From positions 9,486,001 through 9,550,000 of the forward strand of contig NC_066296.1 in assembly GCF_905404315.1 (NCBI RefSeq): a DNA stretch of 64,000 bases, written 5' to 3'. Below, one piece after another: positions 9,768 through 20,700 of this stretch (positions within the stretch are counted from its first letter, which is position 1; every line of letters begins with the position of its first letter). Below the pieces are notes generated by a model. That model ran no database searches. It worked only from the letters and a program-made list of their open reading frames with translations, and was not told the DNA's origin. Source of the DNA: Leptidea sinapis. Taxonomy: Eukaryota; Arthropoda; Insecta; Lepidoptera; Pieridae. A program made the position numbers and the translations under genes.

Positions 9768-9858
9768 AGTAATGTTTACACATTACTGCTTCACGTCAGA
9801 AATAGGCGCCGTTGTGGTATCTAGGCGGCATCCTGTGTAAAGGAGCCTCTCACAGGTA
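9768..9858 (-). mobile_element. Family C retroposon fragment
   Basis: Reverse complement of the first about 90 bp of family C, with GGCGCC-TATTTCTG in reverse and AGGAGCCTCTCAC at its outer edge. The A-tailed end is missing. Confidence 0.6.
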
Positions 9859-10217
9859 AATTATCTAACTAAAAAATTTATTAATAATCTAATATATATA
9901 ATATATTAGTTAAGTTTATATATTATTCTGTTTCCAGTCTGTAAAATATAATTTTATTCCCGAATCGTATAAATGCTGTACAAACGGAAACAAAATATAT
10001 CAAAAGCATTTTATGTCCTTATTTAAATACCCTCGCTTTGTTTTGCTTAGCTACTATAATTCTATTTACAAGAGACGCTTTAAAACAATACTTAAAAATA
10101 TAAAGAAGAGACAAACCTTGCGATATATTTTAACACAAACTATTTTGTTAAGTCGTTGTTTTTGTCGTAATGCGTTGGATATTCTGATTTCTTTTACTTT
10201 TTTCTTTTGTTTTAGAA
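9859..10217. other. AT-rich stretch, nothing recognised
   Basis: Open frames on both strands at 10013-10287 are chance frames in low-complexity DNA running into the LINE tail. Confidence 0.35.
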
Positions 10218-10495
10218 TAGGGAGTGTTCCGAAGAGCTGTTTAACCTGATTCCTGCCGCTGATTTCCACCTTCGCACTACCCGCCACAAGTTAGGGTATC
10301 ATTCCCACCATCTGGATGTGTGGCGGTCCTCCACAGTGTGGTTTTCATGGAGCTTTCTTCCATGTACTACAAAGCTGTGGAATGAGGTACCTTATGCGGT
10401 GTTTCCGGGACGATACGACATGGGCCGGCAACGCTCCTGTGATTCATCCGATGTTGCAAGAGACACTCGTTTTTCCTACTATTCCACAAAAAAAC
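10218..10495 (+). mobile_element. Jockey-like LINE C-terminus and 3' UTR
   Basis: One frame gives G-Y-H-S-H-H-L-D-V-W-R-S-S-T-V and the K-L-W-N-E-V-P-Y-A-V-F-P-G-R-Y-D-M region, the C-terminal end of the same Jockey subfamily as at 58.8 kb. The usual T-F-K-K-R stretch has been deleted so that GACATGGG runs straight into GCCGGCAACGCTC. 5'-truncated, non-functional. Confidence 0.75.
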
Positions 10496-10654
10496 GGCAT
10501 ACCGTAATAATTACATATTTTAGTTACCACTTGCTTGTATTTGTTAGACAACGGTGTTTTTAAATTTTATCGAATTTAGTTTTTACTCTCAAAACAAAAC
10601 TAAAATGTGAAATTATTAAATTACACCAGTCTAAAGCAGTGCCTTACTCATATG

Positions 10655-10790
10655 TTTAAAATATATACATATATTATAAACAAATATATATACATATATA
10701 TATAAAAAAAACAATATAAATACATATATCTACTAACAACACACATACGCTTTCACACCCACACACAAACATACACACAGTAAATAAGTA
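10655..10790. repeat. AT/AC low-complexity tract
   Basis: Runs of ATATATAC grade into ACACACATAC and CACACCCACACAC. Simple sequence only. Confidence 0.7.
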
Positions 10791-11382
10791 ACACAAGAGG
10801 TAGTTGTTGTATAATATATCTTATTGTAAAACTATTGTAAAAAATATTGTCAATATGAGTAATCTATAATGGCCTAAAGAATTATGTTATATATTATTGT
10901 TTTTTATAGCCTTATGTTTATATTAACAGTAAGGGAAACACATTAAATCAGTTTTTAGTAATTTTTGATCTGATAGAATTTGTGGATGAATTAAACAGGA
11001 CAAACCCAGGAAAGCCTTTTAGATTATTCACGTAGTGAGATTCTCTTGAGAAGAATGAGTTTTGTTTGTAATTTGACGCATATAGGGTATTTGTAAATAT
11101 TTAGGTTGTCTTGCGGAGATTCTGGGAATATTTAAATATATGTTCGAGAGAAGATGTGGAGCGTCAATGTGACATTGTGCTATTTTTCTTAAGAATAGAA
11201 TATCAACTATTTTGCGTCTCTCATGGAATGGTTATATATGATGTCTCTTGCATTTTAACTCATAATCATTGTCGTATGTCTTGCACTTATATTCAAGGTT
11301 ATTAACAAATCGACGTTGGATTCATTCTAATATATTTATATATTATCCTGCCTAAAATCGGCAGATCGTATCTGTCTCCATA
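10791..11382. other. Unassigned stretch
   Basis: Mostly AT-rich. Between 10970 and 11330 the composition looks like an eroded coding relic, but no motif could be read on either strand. Confidence 0.3.
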
Positions 11383-11800
11383 CCAGCATTAATGTAGTCA
11401 TCCACAGGGCATTTGTCGCTCTTAATATACCAGCTCTTTTAAAGCTGGTAATTCCTAAGCGTCGTGATCGAATGAACCTCGTGACTTGAGCACGGGGAAG
11501 GGCGCTGGTATGGGACGCGACTTCGTGACTTTGCGTCGAAATTCTGGCTCCTTCTTATGTCCAAGTTACGTCAGTTGGTGCTGGGGCTGCTGCTTACGAC
11601 TGCCGAAGACAGCAAACGTCTCAAATATGTCGGTATCAGTGAGTCATATTTCTTTAAATCGTTTGGTGTCGAGAAATTTGGCCTTTGGAGAATGTACAAA
11701 GTACTACTACAGTCAACGGGTCAGCCTAACTATCCAACTTGGAAATGCTGCTAGTATTCTTGGTACACTTGACCGTAATTATAGTTTTAATTTAATGTAA
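11383..11800 (+). mobile_element. Retroelement ORF C-terminal relic (type P), copy 2
   Basis: Blocks in changing frames: V-I-P-K-R-R-D-R-M-N-L-V-T near 11450, A-R-G-R-A-L-V-W-D-A-T near 11490, the Y-V-Q-V-T-S-V-G-A-G-A-A-A-Y-D-C region, S-E-S-Y-F-F, and QRVSLTIQLGNAASILGTLD near 11726-11780. The order agrees with copy 1 at 8.6-8.9 kb and with C-terminal regions of animal retroelement polyproteins that I recall. Several stops and frameshifts. Confidence 0.6.
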
Positions 11801-12594
11801 TAATAGATAGTATTGTACAAATCATATTATTGTTACATAACATTGTTTTGTCATAGAACATATACGTTCAATTAATTTAGTAGTCCATAGTTAATGTTTA
11901 CTGGCCATTGGTAACTAAACCAACTTACTAAATACCAACTAAGTTACTAGAGATTCTATTAATCAAGACAGACTTGTAATAAAAAAAAATTGTTGCTACA
12001 GTTTAAATTCTCATTTATTACAATTCCATGAGGAATTTCTTATTCAACAACTTATTTGAACGGGGTGAAAATATTCACATTAAAGTGGAAGTTTGTCTGA
12101 AGCCTGACTAATGTCTATTGGGGAGTTTGGAAGGCTGTATTTCTTTAGTATCGAGACAGATATTAAAATAGTTTCCAATTCAATTGTTTACTTTACTCCT
12201 ACAGAGAAATAAAACTTCACACAGTATTTTCTTGATAGAATTATTAGTTAGGTTTGAACATAATATATACACTTGCACCATAAAAACTAGCCACTTTATG
12301 TGATGATAACTAAAATGAAATAATTGTTTAAACGTTTACAAGAAAAACTGAAAATGAGATTACGTAGTGAATTTTGTCAGAAAATTGTCCAAGCCTCAAA
12401 TAATCAATGACGAGTAGTGGCCGGTTATTTTATGAAAAAAAAATGTGACGAGACGAGCAACATGTTCACCTAATGTACCTAAGTGATCACTCAGTGGACA
12501 TGATTAAATAAAAAAATATATAATTAATAAATATTACAAAAATAATTCAATGCTTATGTTTTCAAATAAATTTTACTTAGATAATATCTATTGA
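11801..12594. other. AT-rich stretch, nothing recognised
   Basis: No supported feature. Confidence 0.4.
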
Positions 12595-12810
12595 AATATT
12601 AATATTCGATTCAATTGAAATGATTTTTAAAACAATGAAAATGTAAATCTTGATTTAAAAGAGTGGCAATGAGTTTCTTGCTACTTCTTCTCATTAGCTC
12701 AACACTTTACGAAGTAGCAGTAGATTCTATAAGAAAAAAAAAATTTATGACATTCATAAGTGTCATTTCTGTGGCCTACATGAATAAAGTGATTTTGATT
12801 TGATTTTAGT
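12595..12810 (+). mobile_element. CR1-like LINE 3' tail, copy 1
   Basis: Contains GAGTTTCTTGCTACTTCTTC, a GACATTCATAAGTGTCATTT block, GGCCTACATGAATAAAGTG and a terminal TTTTGATTTGATTT microsatellite-like end. The same blocks recur at 30.4 kb. Only the 3' untranslated region is present. Assignment to CR1-like LINEs is from the tail style and recall. Confidence 0.6.
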
Positions 12811-12825
12811 ATAATATTATAATAT

Positions 12826-13008
12826 TGACACACTTTTACACAAAATATCTTGCCCCAAACTAGGCATAGCCTATATTAGGGGGACAAGACTACAATATAT
12901 TTAATACAATATACTAACTTAAACACACATAAACACATAATATAAACATCCATGACTTGGAAACAAATATTCATATTCATAATATAAATGTTCCTACCGG
13001 GATAATAT
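12826..13008 (-). mobile_element. tRNA-headed SINE body, copy 1
   Basis: Matches the copy at 24.38-24.66 kb in order: TTGACACACTTTTACAC, ATCTTGCCCCAA, GACAAGACTAC, CATAAACACATAA, CATCCATGACTTGGAAAC. The tRNA-like head of the 24-kb copy is missing here except for the CCTACCGGGAT edge. Confidence 0.65.
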
Positions 13009-13442
13009 ATAATAACAGAATAATTATCATTAAAATTTCTCGGTACATTCAATTTTAAAATTCTACTAAATAAAATGAGTATATAATAAAGTAGCTGTCG
13101 CCTTTCCGTCAGTGTTGACTTAAATCTATCTCGGCATATTTTAAATCTTCCATTAAATTCTTACGGATAAAGTTCAAAGTGAATAAAATTTTAATTTGCA
13201 GCTCAAGAGTTTAACAAGAGAAGCGTTGAGTTCGCACATAAAACGAGGTTCAATTAAATTTTTATAGTCACTGTACTATGAGATGTGACCATTATAATAT
13301 TAATTTATAATTTACGCTATTTATAATGGAAGTTATTTTACGAAACAAATTATAGTACATATTTTAACAATTTTAGAGATTCGTTACAGCCGTTTTGAAA
13401 TTTAATTATCTTTACAGATCTTGTTGTTCAATAATCTTACGT
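13009..13442. other. AT-rich stretch, nothing recognised
   Basis: No supported feature. Confidence 0.4.
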
Positions 13443-13670
13443 TATATCAGCATCAGCTGCAAGACGTTCACTGCTGGACAAAGGCCTCCCCCAAATATCT
13501 CCACGACGATTGGTCCTGCAGTGCCCAGTGTATTCCAGCCATCTTGACCAAATCGTCGGTCCATCTTGTGGGGGGTCTGCGTCTTCCGGTTCGTGGTCGC
13601 CATTTTAGGACTTTTCTGCCCCAACGGCCATCTGTCCGTCGAACTATATGCCCTGCCAACTGCCACTTCA
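13443..13670 (-). mobile_element. RTE-like LINE ORF C-terminus, relic
   Basis: The minus strand from 13659 reads MAGHIVRRTDGRWGRKVLKW then R-P-R-T-G-R-R-R-P-P-T-R-W-T-D-D-L-V-K and L-G-E-A-F-V-Q-Q, the W-A-G-H-I-x-R-R-D-G-R-W region of RTE LINEs. It is 63 codons long and otherwise uninterrupted. Overlapping frames on both strands are shadows. A second copy of this subfamily is at 37.0 kb. Confidence 0.75.
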
Positions 13671-14034
13671 GTTTCGAAATTGTTTATTATATAATTAATG
13701 GGAGAATTAAAGAGCAAGCAATTATATGTTTGATTCAAATATTCTATAACTAACGTTATATTTTTCTGTACATCAAATTTTTGAATTATGTTCACAACTT
13801 ATATATTGACTACGCATATTGTTGACACAAAAGTTCGGGATGAACAAAATAATTTTAATAAACTTTAAATAGACGGTTAACATCAGTGAAAAAAGTTAAG
13901 CAAAATATGTGGAAAAATAATTTCTTACATTTACTCTTACTTAACCTATCTGGTATTGTTCATATATTTGGATTCGGTAGCATTAAAAAGTTTGTCTATG
14001 TGTAGCCAAATTTTATTTATGGTATTACTTGCAA
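13671..14034. other. AT-rich stretch, nothing recognised
   Basis: No supported feature. Confidence 0.4.
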
Positions 14035-14285
14035 AGTACCCTATAAATTTTGATTCCCATGAGACTTTCCAAATACACGTTTTTTGTGTTAAAAAGGCTG
14101 TAACTTATTTTACGTTCAATTTGAATTTTGATTTATTAATAGCGTCATGAAACTATAAATTTGAATATATCATTTTAATTTCAATTCGATAGCCCCACGT
14201 TCTCCCTAGATAAAGGGTTTTAACAGACAAACAGGCAGACAGACGAACAACAGAGTGACTAGTTTATTAGTTCTGAGGTAATAAG
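14035..14285 (+). repeat. Moth-type dispersed repeat terminus
   Basis: The order TTCCCATGAGACTTTCC, ACTATAAATTTGAATATATC, ATAGCCCCACGTTCTCCC and AGACAAACAGGCAGACAGAC is familiar to me from many lepidopteran genomes. No second copy occurs in this window, so the call rests on recall. Confidence 0.4.
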
Positions 14286-14984
14286 CATACAGAAATACAT
14301 AATTTTTAATTTACAAAATCCTCTGTTTTATTTAATTTTCATACCAGTTCGCATCTGCTAGTACAATATAATAAATTATATTAGAAGACGTGGTGTATTC
14401 TCCTATCTATACTGTTCGCGATGAACAAAAGAAAGATTTATATCTTCTTAAAGATTTATATTTCATCTGTCTTAACAGGATTAGATAAAATAGTTCTTGT
14501 GTAGTTAGGTGTCGTGTGCTAGTAGCCGAAGTAGAAGAGTGAATGAACGAATGTTATATTTGACAGATAGATGAAGGATGAAGTAGATATAGTGACAGAG
14601 TAGGCAAATGGAGTAATATTAGAGTAATTGTTTGATAGGTTTAGGTGTATGACTTGATATAATAATAAGATTAAATTTAATCCAGTCGACGATAGGAAAT
14701 CTGGCGTCGACAACACTTTTCAAATAATTAAGTGCTCACTCCATCTCAGTCACTTTTTTGGTATGAATTTATCCGAGTGTTGCCTCTCATCTTTATCTAC
14801 TAAGCAAAGTCTAGAAGAGGTAGGGATTAATCCAAATTTACATTCATAAAAATGCATTATTCAAGATTTTATAACATTTATTAAACGTCAGAAACCATAC
14901 TCCATTCGAAAATATACCTATGCGATACTATTCCATAAGACCTAAGTTTATTAATAAAATAACCGCTCCATTCCGAATAACAGT
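14286..14984. other. AT-rich stretch, nothing recognised
   Basis: No supported feature. Confidence 0.4.
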
Positions 14985-15257
14985 GGGAGCCTCCTTTGCA
15001 TAGGTTGCTGATTAGATTATGGGTACAACAACGGCGCCTATTTCTGCCGTGAAGCAGTGTTTCGGTCTGAAGGGCGTCGTAGCTAGTGAAAGGGCAAATG
15101 ATACTTCACATCTTATGTCCCAAGGTGACGAGCGCAATTGTAATGCCGCTCAGAATTTTCGGGCTTTACAAGGACTGCATTGTAATGGGCAGGGCGTATC
15201 AATTACCATCCGCTGAACGTCCTGCTTGTCTCGGCCCGTATTTTCATAAAAAAAATC
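14985..15257 (+). mobile_element. Family C retroposon
   Basis: Runs from GGGAGCCTCCTTTGCATAGG to a short A-rich end, with the GGTCTGAAGGGCGTCGTAG core. Lacks the small stem segment after GAAGCAGT and several bases around the ACTGGGC block compared with the 3.0-kb copy. Confidence 0.7.
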
Positions 15258-15261
15258 CCAA

Positions 15262-15465
15262 GATTCAAGATATCATTAAGAAAGTCATTTGGATATTTAT
15301 TTTTTAAGTTTTTATTTTTATAGTAACCCCTTATGGTAAATGTTTTTTAATAATTATTTTGAATTTCATAACAAATTTGTTTTGTACATCTTCTATAATG
15401 TATTAAAAGCATAAACATCGCCCTACAAACTACTTACTAGCTTAGTTTAACCTTAACTTGTCTTC
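15262..15465 (-). mobile_element. Family B LINE relic
   Basis: Blocks ATTAAGAAAGTCATT and AGCATAAACATCGCCCTACA match the family B copy at 19.9-20.07 kb in the same orientation. Highly diverged; directly follows a family C copy. Confidence 0.45.
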
Positions 15466-15881
15466 AAGTTAAAAGTTATTAAAAGTCTTTTTTTGTTGGT
15501 AGTCTTTTTATCCTGGTATTATTATGAATAATGAAATATCAAACGAAATAGTCAAATATTCCTGTAAAATATATTATACATTTGGCACCGGCTTGAAATG
15601 TAAATAATATTATGTAAATTAAAGAACAAAATTATTTTCTACGGAATGAATATCGTTTATTTATGAACATATATTATACAATATACCCTGACAAGCGCCA
15701 ACCATTATAAAAAAGAGAAAAATAACAAATTAAAGAGATAAAAAATATTGTAATTACAAACCGTAGCCATCAAGAGATATTGTGTTCATTTTCTGACGAA
15801 AATTACAGACTCTTATAATTTCTTTGAAAATTTATAAAATATGTTTCTGATAAGTCAAACATATCATCATAAATCTAAAAA
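15466..15881. other. AT-rich stretch, nothing recognised
   Basis: No supported feature. Confidence 0.4.
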
Positions 15882-16204
15882 GCGGCTAAGTGCAAGTCGG
15901 ACTCGCCCATGAAGGGTTCCCTAGCAGCAAAAGTAATATATAAAAGTAATATAGAAAGGAAAATGATATTAAATTATTTAAATGGAAAAGCCTAAAAATA
16001 TTTGCTAAAAATCATACAGGGCAAATGAGCTCTCATCATTTATACGTATAAAAAAACTTTCTTACTAGATCTCGTTCAAACCAATTTTCGGTGTAAGTTT
16101 GCATGGTAATGTATACTATGTATTTTTTTTAGTTTTATCATTCTCCTATCTTATAAGTTAAAGGGGGGATAATAAAAAAAATATAAAATTATATTAGAAA
16201 CCGC

Positions 16205-16390
16205 AATATCATTTATTAAGAAAAGAGCGCAAAAAAGATTGCTGGGAGAGTTTCTTGCGCCGCTTCTTCTCTCTCAGAGCGCCATTTGTTTCCGAAGCGG
16301 TAGTAGTATCTAGTAGTTATTAGAATTGACATCAAAAAGAATTCTAAAGGAATCAATTTTGAGAAAATAAATGCCTTTTATGCCTGTTAA
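16205..16390 (+). mobile_element. Family A LINE 3' end nested in family G
   Basis: From the GAGCGCAAAAAAG block through GCGCCATTTGTTTCCGAAGC to ATGCCTTTTATGCCTG. Sequence on both sides continues family G, so this copy inserted into it. Confidence 0.75.
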
Positions 16391-16613
16391 GACCTATCCA
16401 TAAATACCCAACACCATATCTGAGTATGGGGAACCCCAAAAATTTATTGCTTTTTTTTCAATTTTTGTATGAAAATGTTAATGCAATTCACAGAACACAT
16501 CTATTTACCAAGTTTCAGCTGTATAGTTTCGTATAGTTTTGGAAAAAAGTGGACTTTGACATACACGGACAGACAGACAGACATGACGAATCTATAAGGC
16601 TTCCGTTTTTTGC

Positions 16614-16748
16614 CATTTTTTTTTATTTATATAAGAGGGGGCAAACGGACAAGAGGCTCACGGGATGGGAGAGGTGAGGCAACCGCCCATGGACATCCGC
16701 AACAACAGGTGTGTCAAGAAATGCTGGCCTTTAGGGTAGGAGGGAGTA
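16614..16748 (-). mobile_element. Jockey-like 3' UTR nested in family G
   Basis: The T-rich start, the GGCAAACGGACAAGAGGCTC block, GAGGCAACCGCCCATGGACA and CATCCGCAACAAC match the reversed Jockey 3' end at 28.13-28.24 kb. It interrupts the family G terminal block. Confidence 0.6.
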
Positions 16749-16989
16749 AGCTTTTGTTTGCCATTTGGCAAGGGAACCCTAAAAATAATATTGTTATTTA
16801 GATTAAACCACGCAGATATGAAGGTTAGCCTTGTAAGTACCGAAATGCACGCACTAATAATGAAATAACGAATTCAAATACACAGACGAGGTCATCTCTA
16901 CGACTATACCATATATTTACTTGTACATACTTCTATTTGTATTATGTTTAAGTCTGAGGCTTACTGTAGTCAGGTTCAATTCAATACAA

Positions 16990-17190
16990 AATCAAATAAT
17001 TTTATTCAAAATAGGATTTGACATCACTTGTTGAAAGTCAAAACCTACTACCCATTCCAAAACGAATGCCTCAGACCTGAGAAGAAAGTGCGCCAAAAAC
17101 TCAGCGGGCTTTTTTCTCATCAAAATTATATGTTTACAAAGTAATATTGTGTAATTAAACTTATTATTTAATAGCCTGAGGGAACGAAAT
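16990..17190 (-). mobile_element. Family B LINE 3' UTR
   Basis: Reverse complement of the family B 3' untranslated region: ATTCAAAATAGGATTTGACA, CCTCAGACCTGAGAAG, ACTCAGCGGGCTTTTTTC and TTATTTAATAGCCTGAGG. The coding part is nearly all missing. Confidence 0.75.
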
Positions 17191-18667
17191 ATATACTTAG
17201 TTTCAAATATTTTTACTCTGAGCAGAAATATTTCAAAGAGCTTATACATATCTATCATATTCTTAATTTTGTATTTCAACAATACTTGTTTACGAGTATT
17301 TTCTTTTCGTATTTTTCGGTTTTTCTATTTTAAAATGCTTACCACAGCCTTTGAGATTATGTGGGCTTAAATAGGTACTTAATTTAGAGATATGTATATC
17401 TGGTTTTTAGATGTTCTGAATATATTAAAAATATTGCTTAAGATTAAGTCCATTGTAAGTCTGTCCTTAATGAGTGATATTCCTTAGAATACGGCTCATT
17501 AATTTATAACATTGTATCAGTTATTATAAAGTATTCTGATCAACTTTACAAAACCAATGTTAAATTATATGCGATTCAATCAAAATGCATGAAATATTTG
17601 TATAAAAATAAAATACATAATTTGATTTAAAACAATACGCAATCAGTACTTCTAAAATTAGAAATTCAATTACCGATGAAAAGAAGAGAGCTGATACGCT
17701 ATAAATATTATGAAAAGGGTCTTGAATATTTGTTAATATAATAATCTCAAAAGTCAGACTTTAAGAATTATTATGAATCTGATTGCATTGAAACTTTTCG
17801 CAGTGGCTCTACAGTGGCGTAGTACTTGGCGCGTAGCCGCGATGTCTACTAGTCTCGTAGCGGCAGTTGATAAGAAAGATCCGTATCGGATGGACGCTAC
17901 GTGCTACGAACTTATATGAAGTTTGCTACGGAAGTGGTTTCATTACATTGATTTTATGAAATGGTTATAAACTGTTTTGGTATAACATTTAAATTTGTAA
18001 AATATTTTAACGTGATCTTGAGTTAGATTGGTGATTGCAATGAATCCTGAAAACTTTAAAAAGAGGTAAGTCGAAATACTGTAGCCGATCGTAAAGCTCA
18101 AGTAATGTGTTTTAACTTTAAATGTTGTAGATTATTCAAAATTTTCGTCACAGTATCATATTTTTTGTCATGTGGTACAATAGTTCTAGATAAATTTTAA
18201 TGATATATCTATACTTTTTCCAGAGAAACTACTAAATTTAGATTACTAATAACCTTTTCTCCAGCAATGTTTATTTTTTAAGATTTAAAAGGAATCCTTA
18301 TACATTTTTTTCTGGACTGGTTTTTCTGTTTAGTAGTTTTGCTACTTTGTATTGCGTATAATTTTATAGCAAGGCAAGGTATTTACTAATAACACAAGAC
18401 AGACAGGTTTAAATAAAATACTATATAATATATTATCTAGTAATTGATTGGAAAATGTGCAGTTTATTTGCTTTTAACAAGCCCAATGTTCATCTTTCAG
18501 TGAACGTATTATTTATTAATTCTTGTCTTGTGGGCAATTCGCAATCTAAGCGCGACATTGATTGCGACTTAGAGAGTCAGTTGTGATATCATAAACATAC
18601 AGGCAAAGGTATAAATTAAATGAGTCAGCTAGAGGTGTATTACGGCTTATTTATCGTGAATATTTTT
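17191..18667. other. AT-rich stretch with one unassigned patch
   Basis: Positions 17805-17935 are GC-richer (GTGGCGTAGTACTTGGCGCG) and probably an eroded element, but I cannot assign it. The remainder shows nothing. Confidence 0.35.
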
Positions 18668-18792
18668 TTTTATGACAATAAGGGACGAGACCAGCAGTTT
18701 CACCAGGAGATTCAGCTGCTGATAGCTGCTGCTTGTAGTTCCCATAAAATCTTTCCGGCATCCTGCACAATGCAGCCATTTTGTGGGAACAA
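18668..18792 (-). mobile_element. Family C retroposon, gapped relic
   Basis: Has both ends of family C in reverse (GACAATAAGGGACGAGACCA and CGGCATCCTGCACAATG) with most of the middle missing. Weak. Confidence 0.35.
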
Positions 18793-19165
18793 CAATAACA
18801 TTATCTTTATAATATCGTCTTATTTTATAATTCTCATCACTCACTAACTGAAAATACAAGACAGAACCGCTACTTATCAAAATATATACAATTATTTAAA
18901 AATTATATATATATCAAATTTAAAAATGTAAAGGAATCGCTCATGTCATTTCATATCCGAGTTAACGGAGCGGAAGACAGATTACTTTGAAGATTCTTAC
19001 ATTCAGGAACCGCTTTCTCAGAAGCGATCACAGTGCTAAAAATAAATATGCTAGTAATCATAAATAAAATGGATAATGACTTGAATATTTGAGTTTACAA
19101 ATGAAAGAGTATCGAAAATAGATGATGTTTGAGAATGCAAGTGAATCAGTATAAAATATATATAC
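18793..19165. other. AT-rich stretch, nothing recognised
   Basis: No supported feature. Confidence 0.35.
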
Positions 19166-19460
19166 AACTAGCTGACCCGGCAAACGTTGTTTTGCCATAT
19201 AAATTATATTTAGAGTTAATCGCTTCTTGGACATTGCAACCTAAGTTACTTCTTATTACATCAGCTACCTACAAATAAAAGTCCCGTCAAAATCGGTCCA
19301 GCCATTTCAGAGATTAGCCGGAACAAACAGTCAGTCAGACAGACAAAAATTGTAAAATATTAGTTCGGTGTATGTACCGTATATATATATTCAAATACAT
19401 GTATTAAAAAACGATTTTTTCAATATTACGAACAGACACTCCAATTTTATTTATATATAT
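19166..19460 (+). mobile_element. Family F repeat, copy 1
   Basis: Begins CTAGCTGACCCGGCAAACGT and includes CCCGTCAAAATCGGTCCAGC and GTCAGTCAGACAGACAAAAA, ending near ATATATATAGATTTATA. This terminus is abundant in moth and butterfly genomes as I recall. A longer copy is at 22.5-23.2 kb. Class uncertain. Confidence 0.6.
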
Positions 19461-19781
19461 AGATTTATAAACCTAAAGGAGTTTTTTTGTAATTTTAATT
19501 CGTCATCGCTAAGTTTCATGTCTGTAAGGTCATGCCTTGTCTTTCAAAGATAGGTTCCCAATTATCTTGTGAAAGCATTCTTGAACAATAATTGAGAATG
19601 AACATTTATATTAGATAAGAGTGTCAATTTATCATTTTAATATAAGAATAATTAACTGTTAATGAAAAAGACACTAATTTGGTAATTTACCAAAAATCTG
19701 GCCTCAAAACAAACATTTCTTTGTCCTCTTGGTTGACAATTTCAGTAAGAACAAAAATATTATTTTTATCCAAAATAAATT

Positions 19782-20075
19782 ACTTATTGAAAGTCAAAAA
19801 CTATCACCCATTCGGAAAAGAAGCCTCAGACCTGAGAAGAACAGGAAGAAAAGTGCCTATCTTTTTTATAAAATTTGGATATAAGGAAATTAGGTCATAT
19901 ATACTTAGCCTGAGGGCGGTCGCTCCATTCCCAGTTTGTGGTATAATCAAGAAAGTCATTATGTTAATGTTACCTTTACCAAAATGTCTCTTTTTTGTTT
20001 TTTATATGTTCTGGGAACATAAAGCATATACATCGCCCCTCAAAAGACTTACTAACTCGACTTCACCGAGTAGTA
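19782..20075 (-). mobile_element. Family B LINE 3' part
   Basis: Reverse complement of family B, containing both 3' untranslated blocks (TTATTGAAAGTCAAAAAC, CCTCAGACCTGAGAAG) and coding remnants (CAAGAAAGTCATTATG, TCTGGGAACATAAAGC). The plus-strand 140-codon open frame over it is a shadow. Confidence 0.65.
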
Positions 20076-20288
20076 GATATTATAAGTCTTTTTGTTTCTG
20101 ATGTTAATACTATGATTATGATAATAAGAATTAATATCGACTTCATAGTTCCATAGCAATATAATGTAGCACTTAATACTTAGAGCATAAGTAATAGCAC
20201 GAATATATACATTTCTTTTTTTCTTGTACATATCACCTTTCACTAGGCATACCAAATGACATTCCTCCGCACCCACAGTACGAACTGT

Positions 20289-20700
20289 TTAAAAGGCATA
20301 AAGGCATAAAAGGCATTTATTTTCTCAAAATTGATTGAATTATTTTTGATGTCATTTCTAATATACTTATAGATACTACTACCGCTTCGGAAACAATTGG
20401 CGCTCTGAGAGAGAAGTAGCGGCGCAAGAAACTCCCCCAATATTTTCTTTTTTGCGCTCTGTTTAACAAAAATATACAATATTGTACAGTCATTTTTATC
20501 GCTATAAAATAATCATAATCTAGTCCCAGGCTGTCCGATCACTTATATATTCAGCTGTGGAGTAAAAGGATTTACGATTGAGCTATTTATTTATAAAACA
20601 TTTAAATTTATTTATAGATAATGCCTGAACAGTGGCTGGGTCTTTATTATAAAAGTGTATACATTTTCCCTTACAGCTTTTATGTATCTTATGTATTTAA
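20289..20700 (-). mobile_element. Family A LINE 3' end, long copy
   Basis: Reads in reverse from the ATAAAAGGCATTTATTTTCT terminus through CGCTCTGAGAGAGAAGTAGC to GTGTATACATTTTCCCTTAC. Includes the C-terminal coding block in degraded form (near 20560). One of the three longest copies. Confidence 0.75.

Larger units (their letters stand above)
15882..16796 (+). mobile_element. Family G repeat, host of two nested insertions
   Basis: Starts AAAAGCGGCTAAGTGCAAGT with GGACTCGCCCATGAAGGGTT and ends with GGGAACCCTAAAAAT. The middle contains TGGACTTTGACATACACGGACAGACAG. A family A tail interrupts it at about 16205-16390 and a reversed Jockey 3' untranslated segment at about 16614-16748. Other copies: 44.4-44.8 kb (+) and 47.7-48.1 kb (-). 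No open frame. Confidence 0.65.

Noticed and set aside
13442..13795. Open frames of 110 and 117 codons on both strands
   Set aside because: They are out of frame with the readable RTE C-terminal peptide on the minus strand and exist only because that region is GC-rich.
19679..20101. 140-codon plus-strand open frame
   Set aside because: Antisense to a family B LINE tail.
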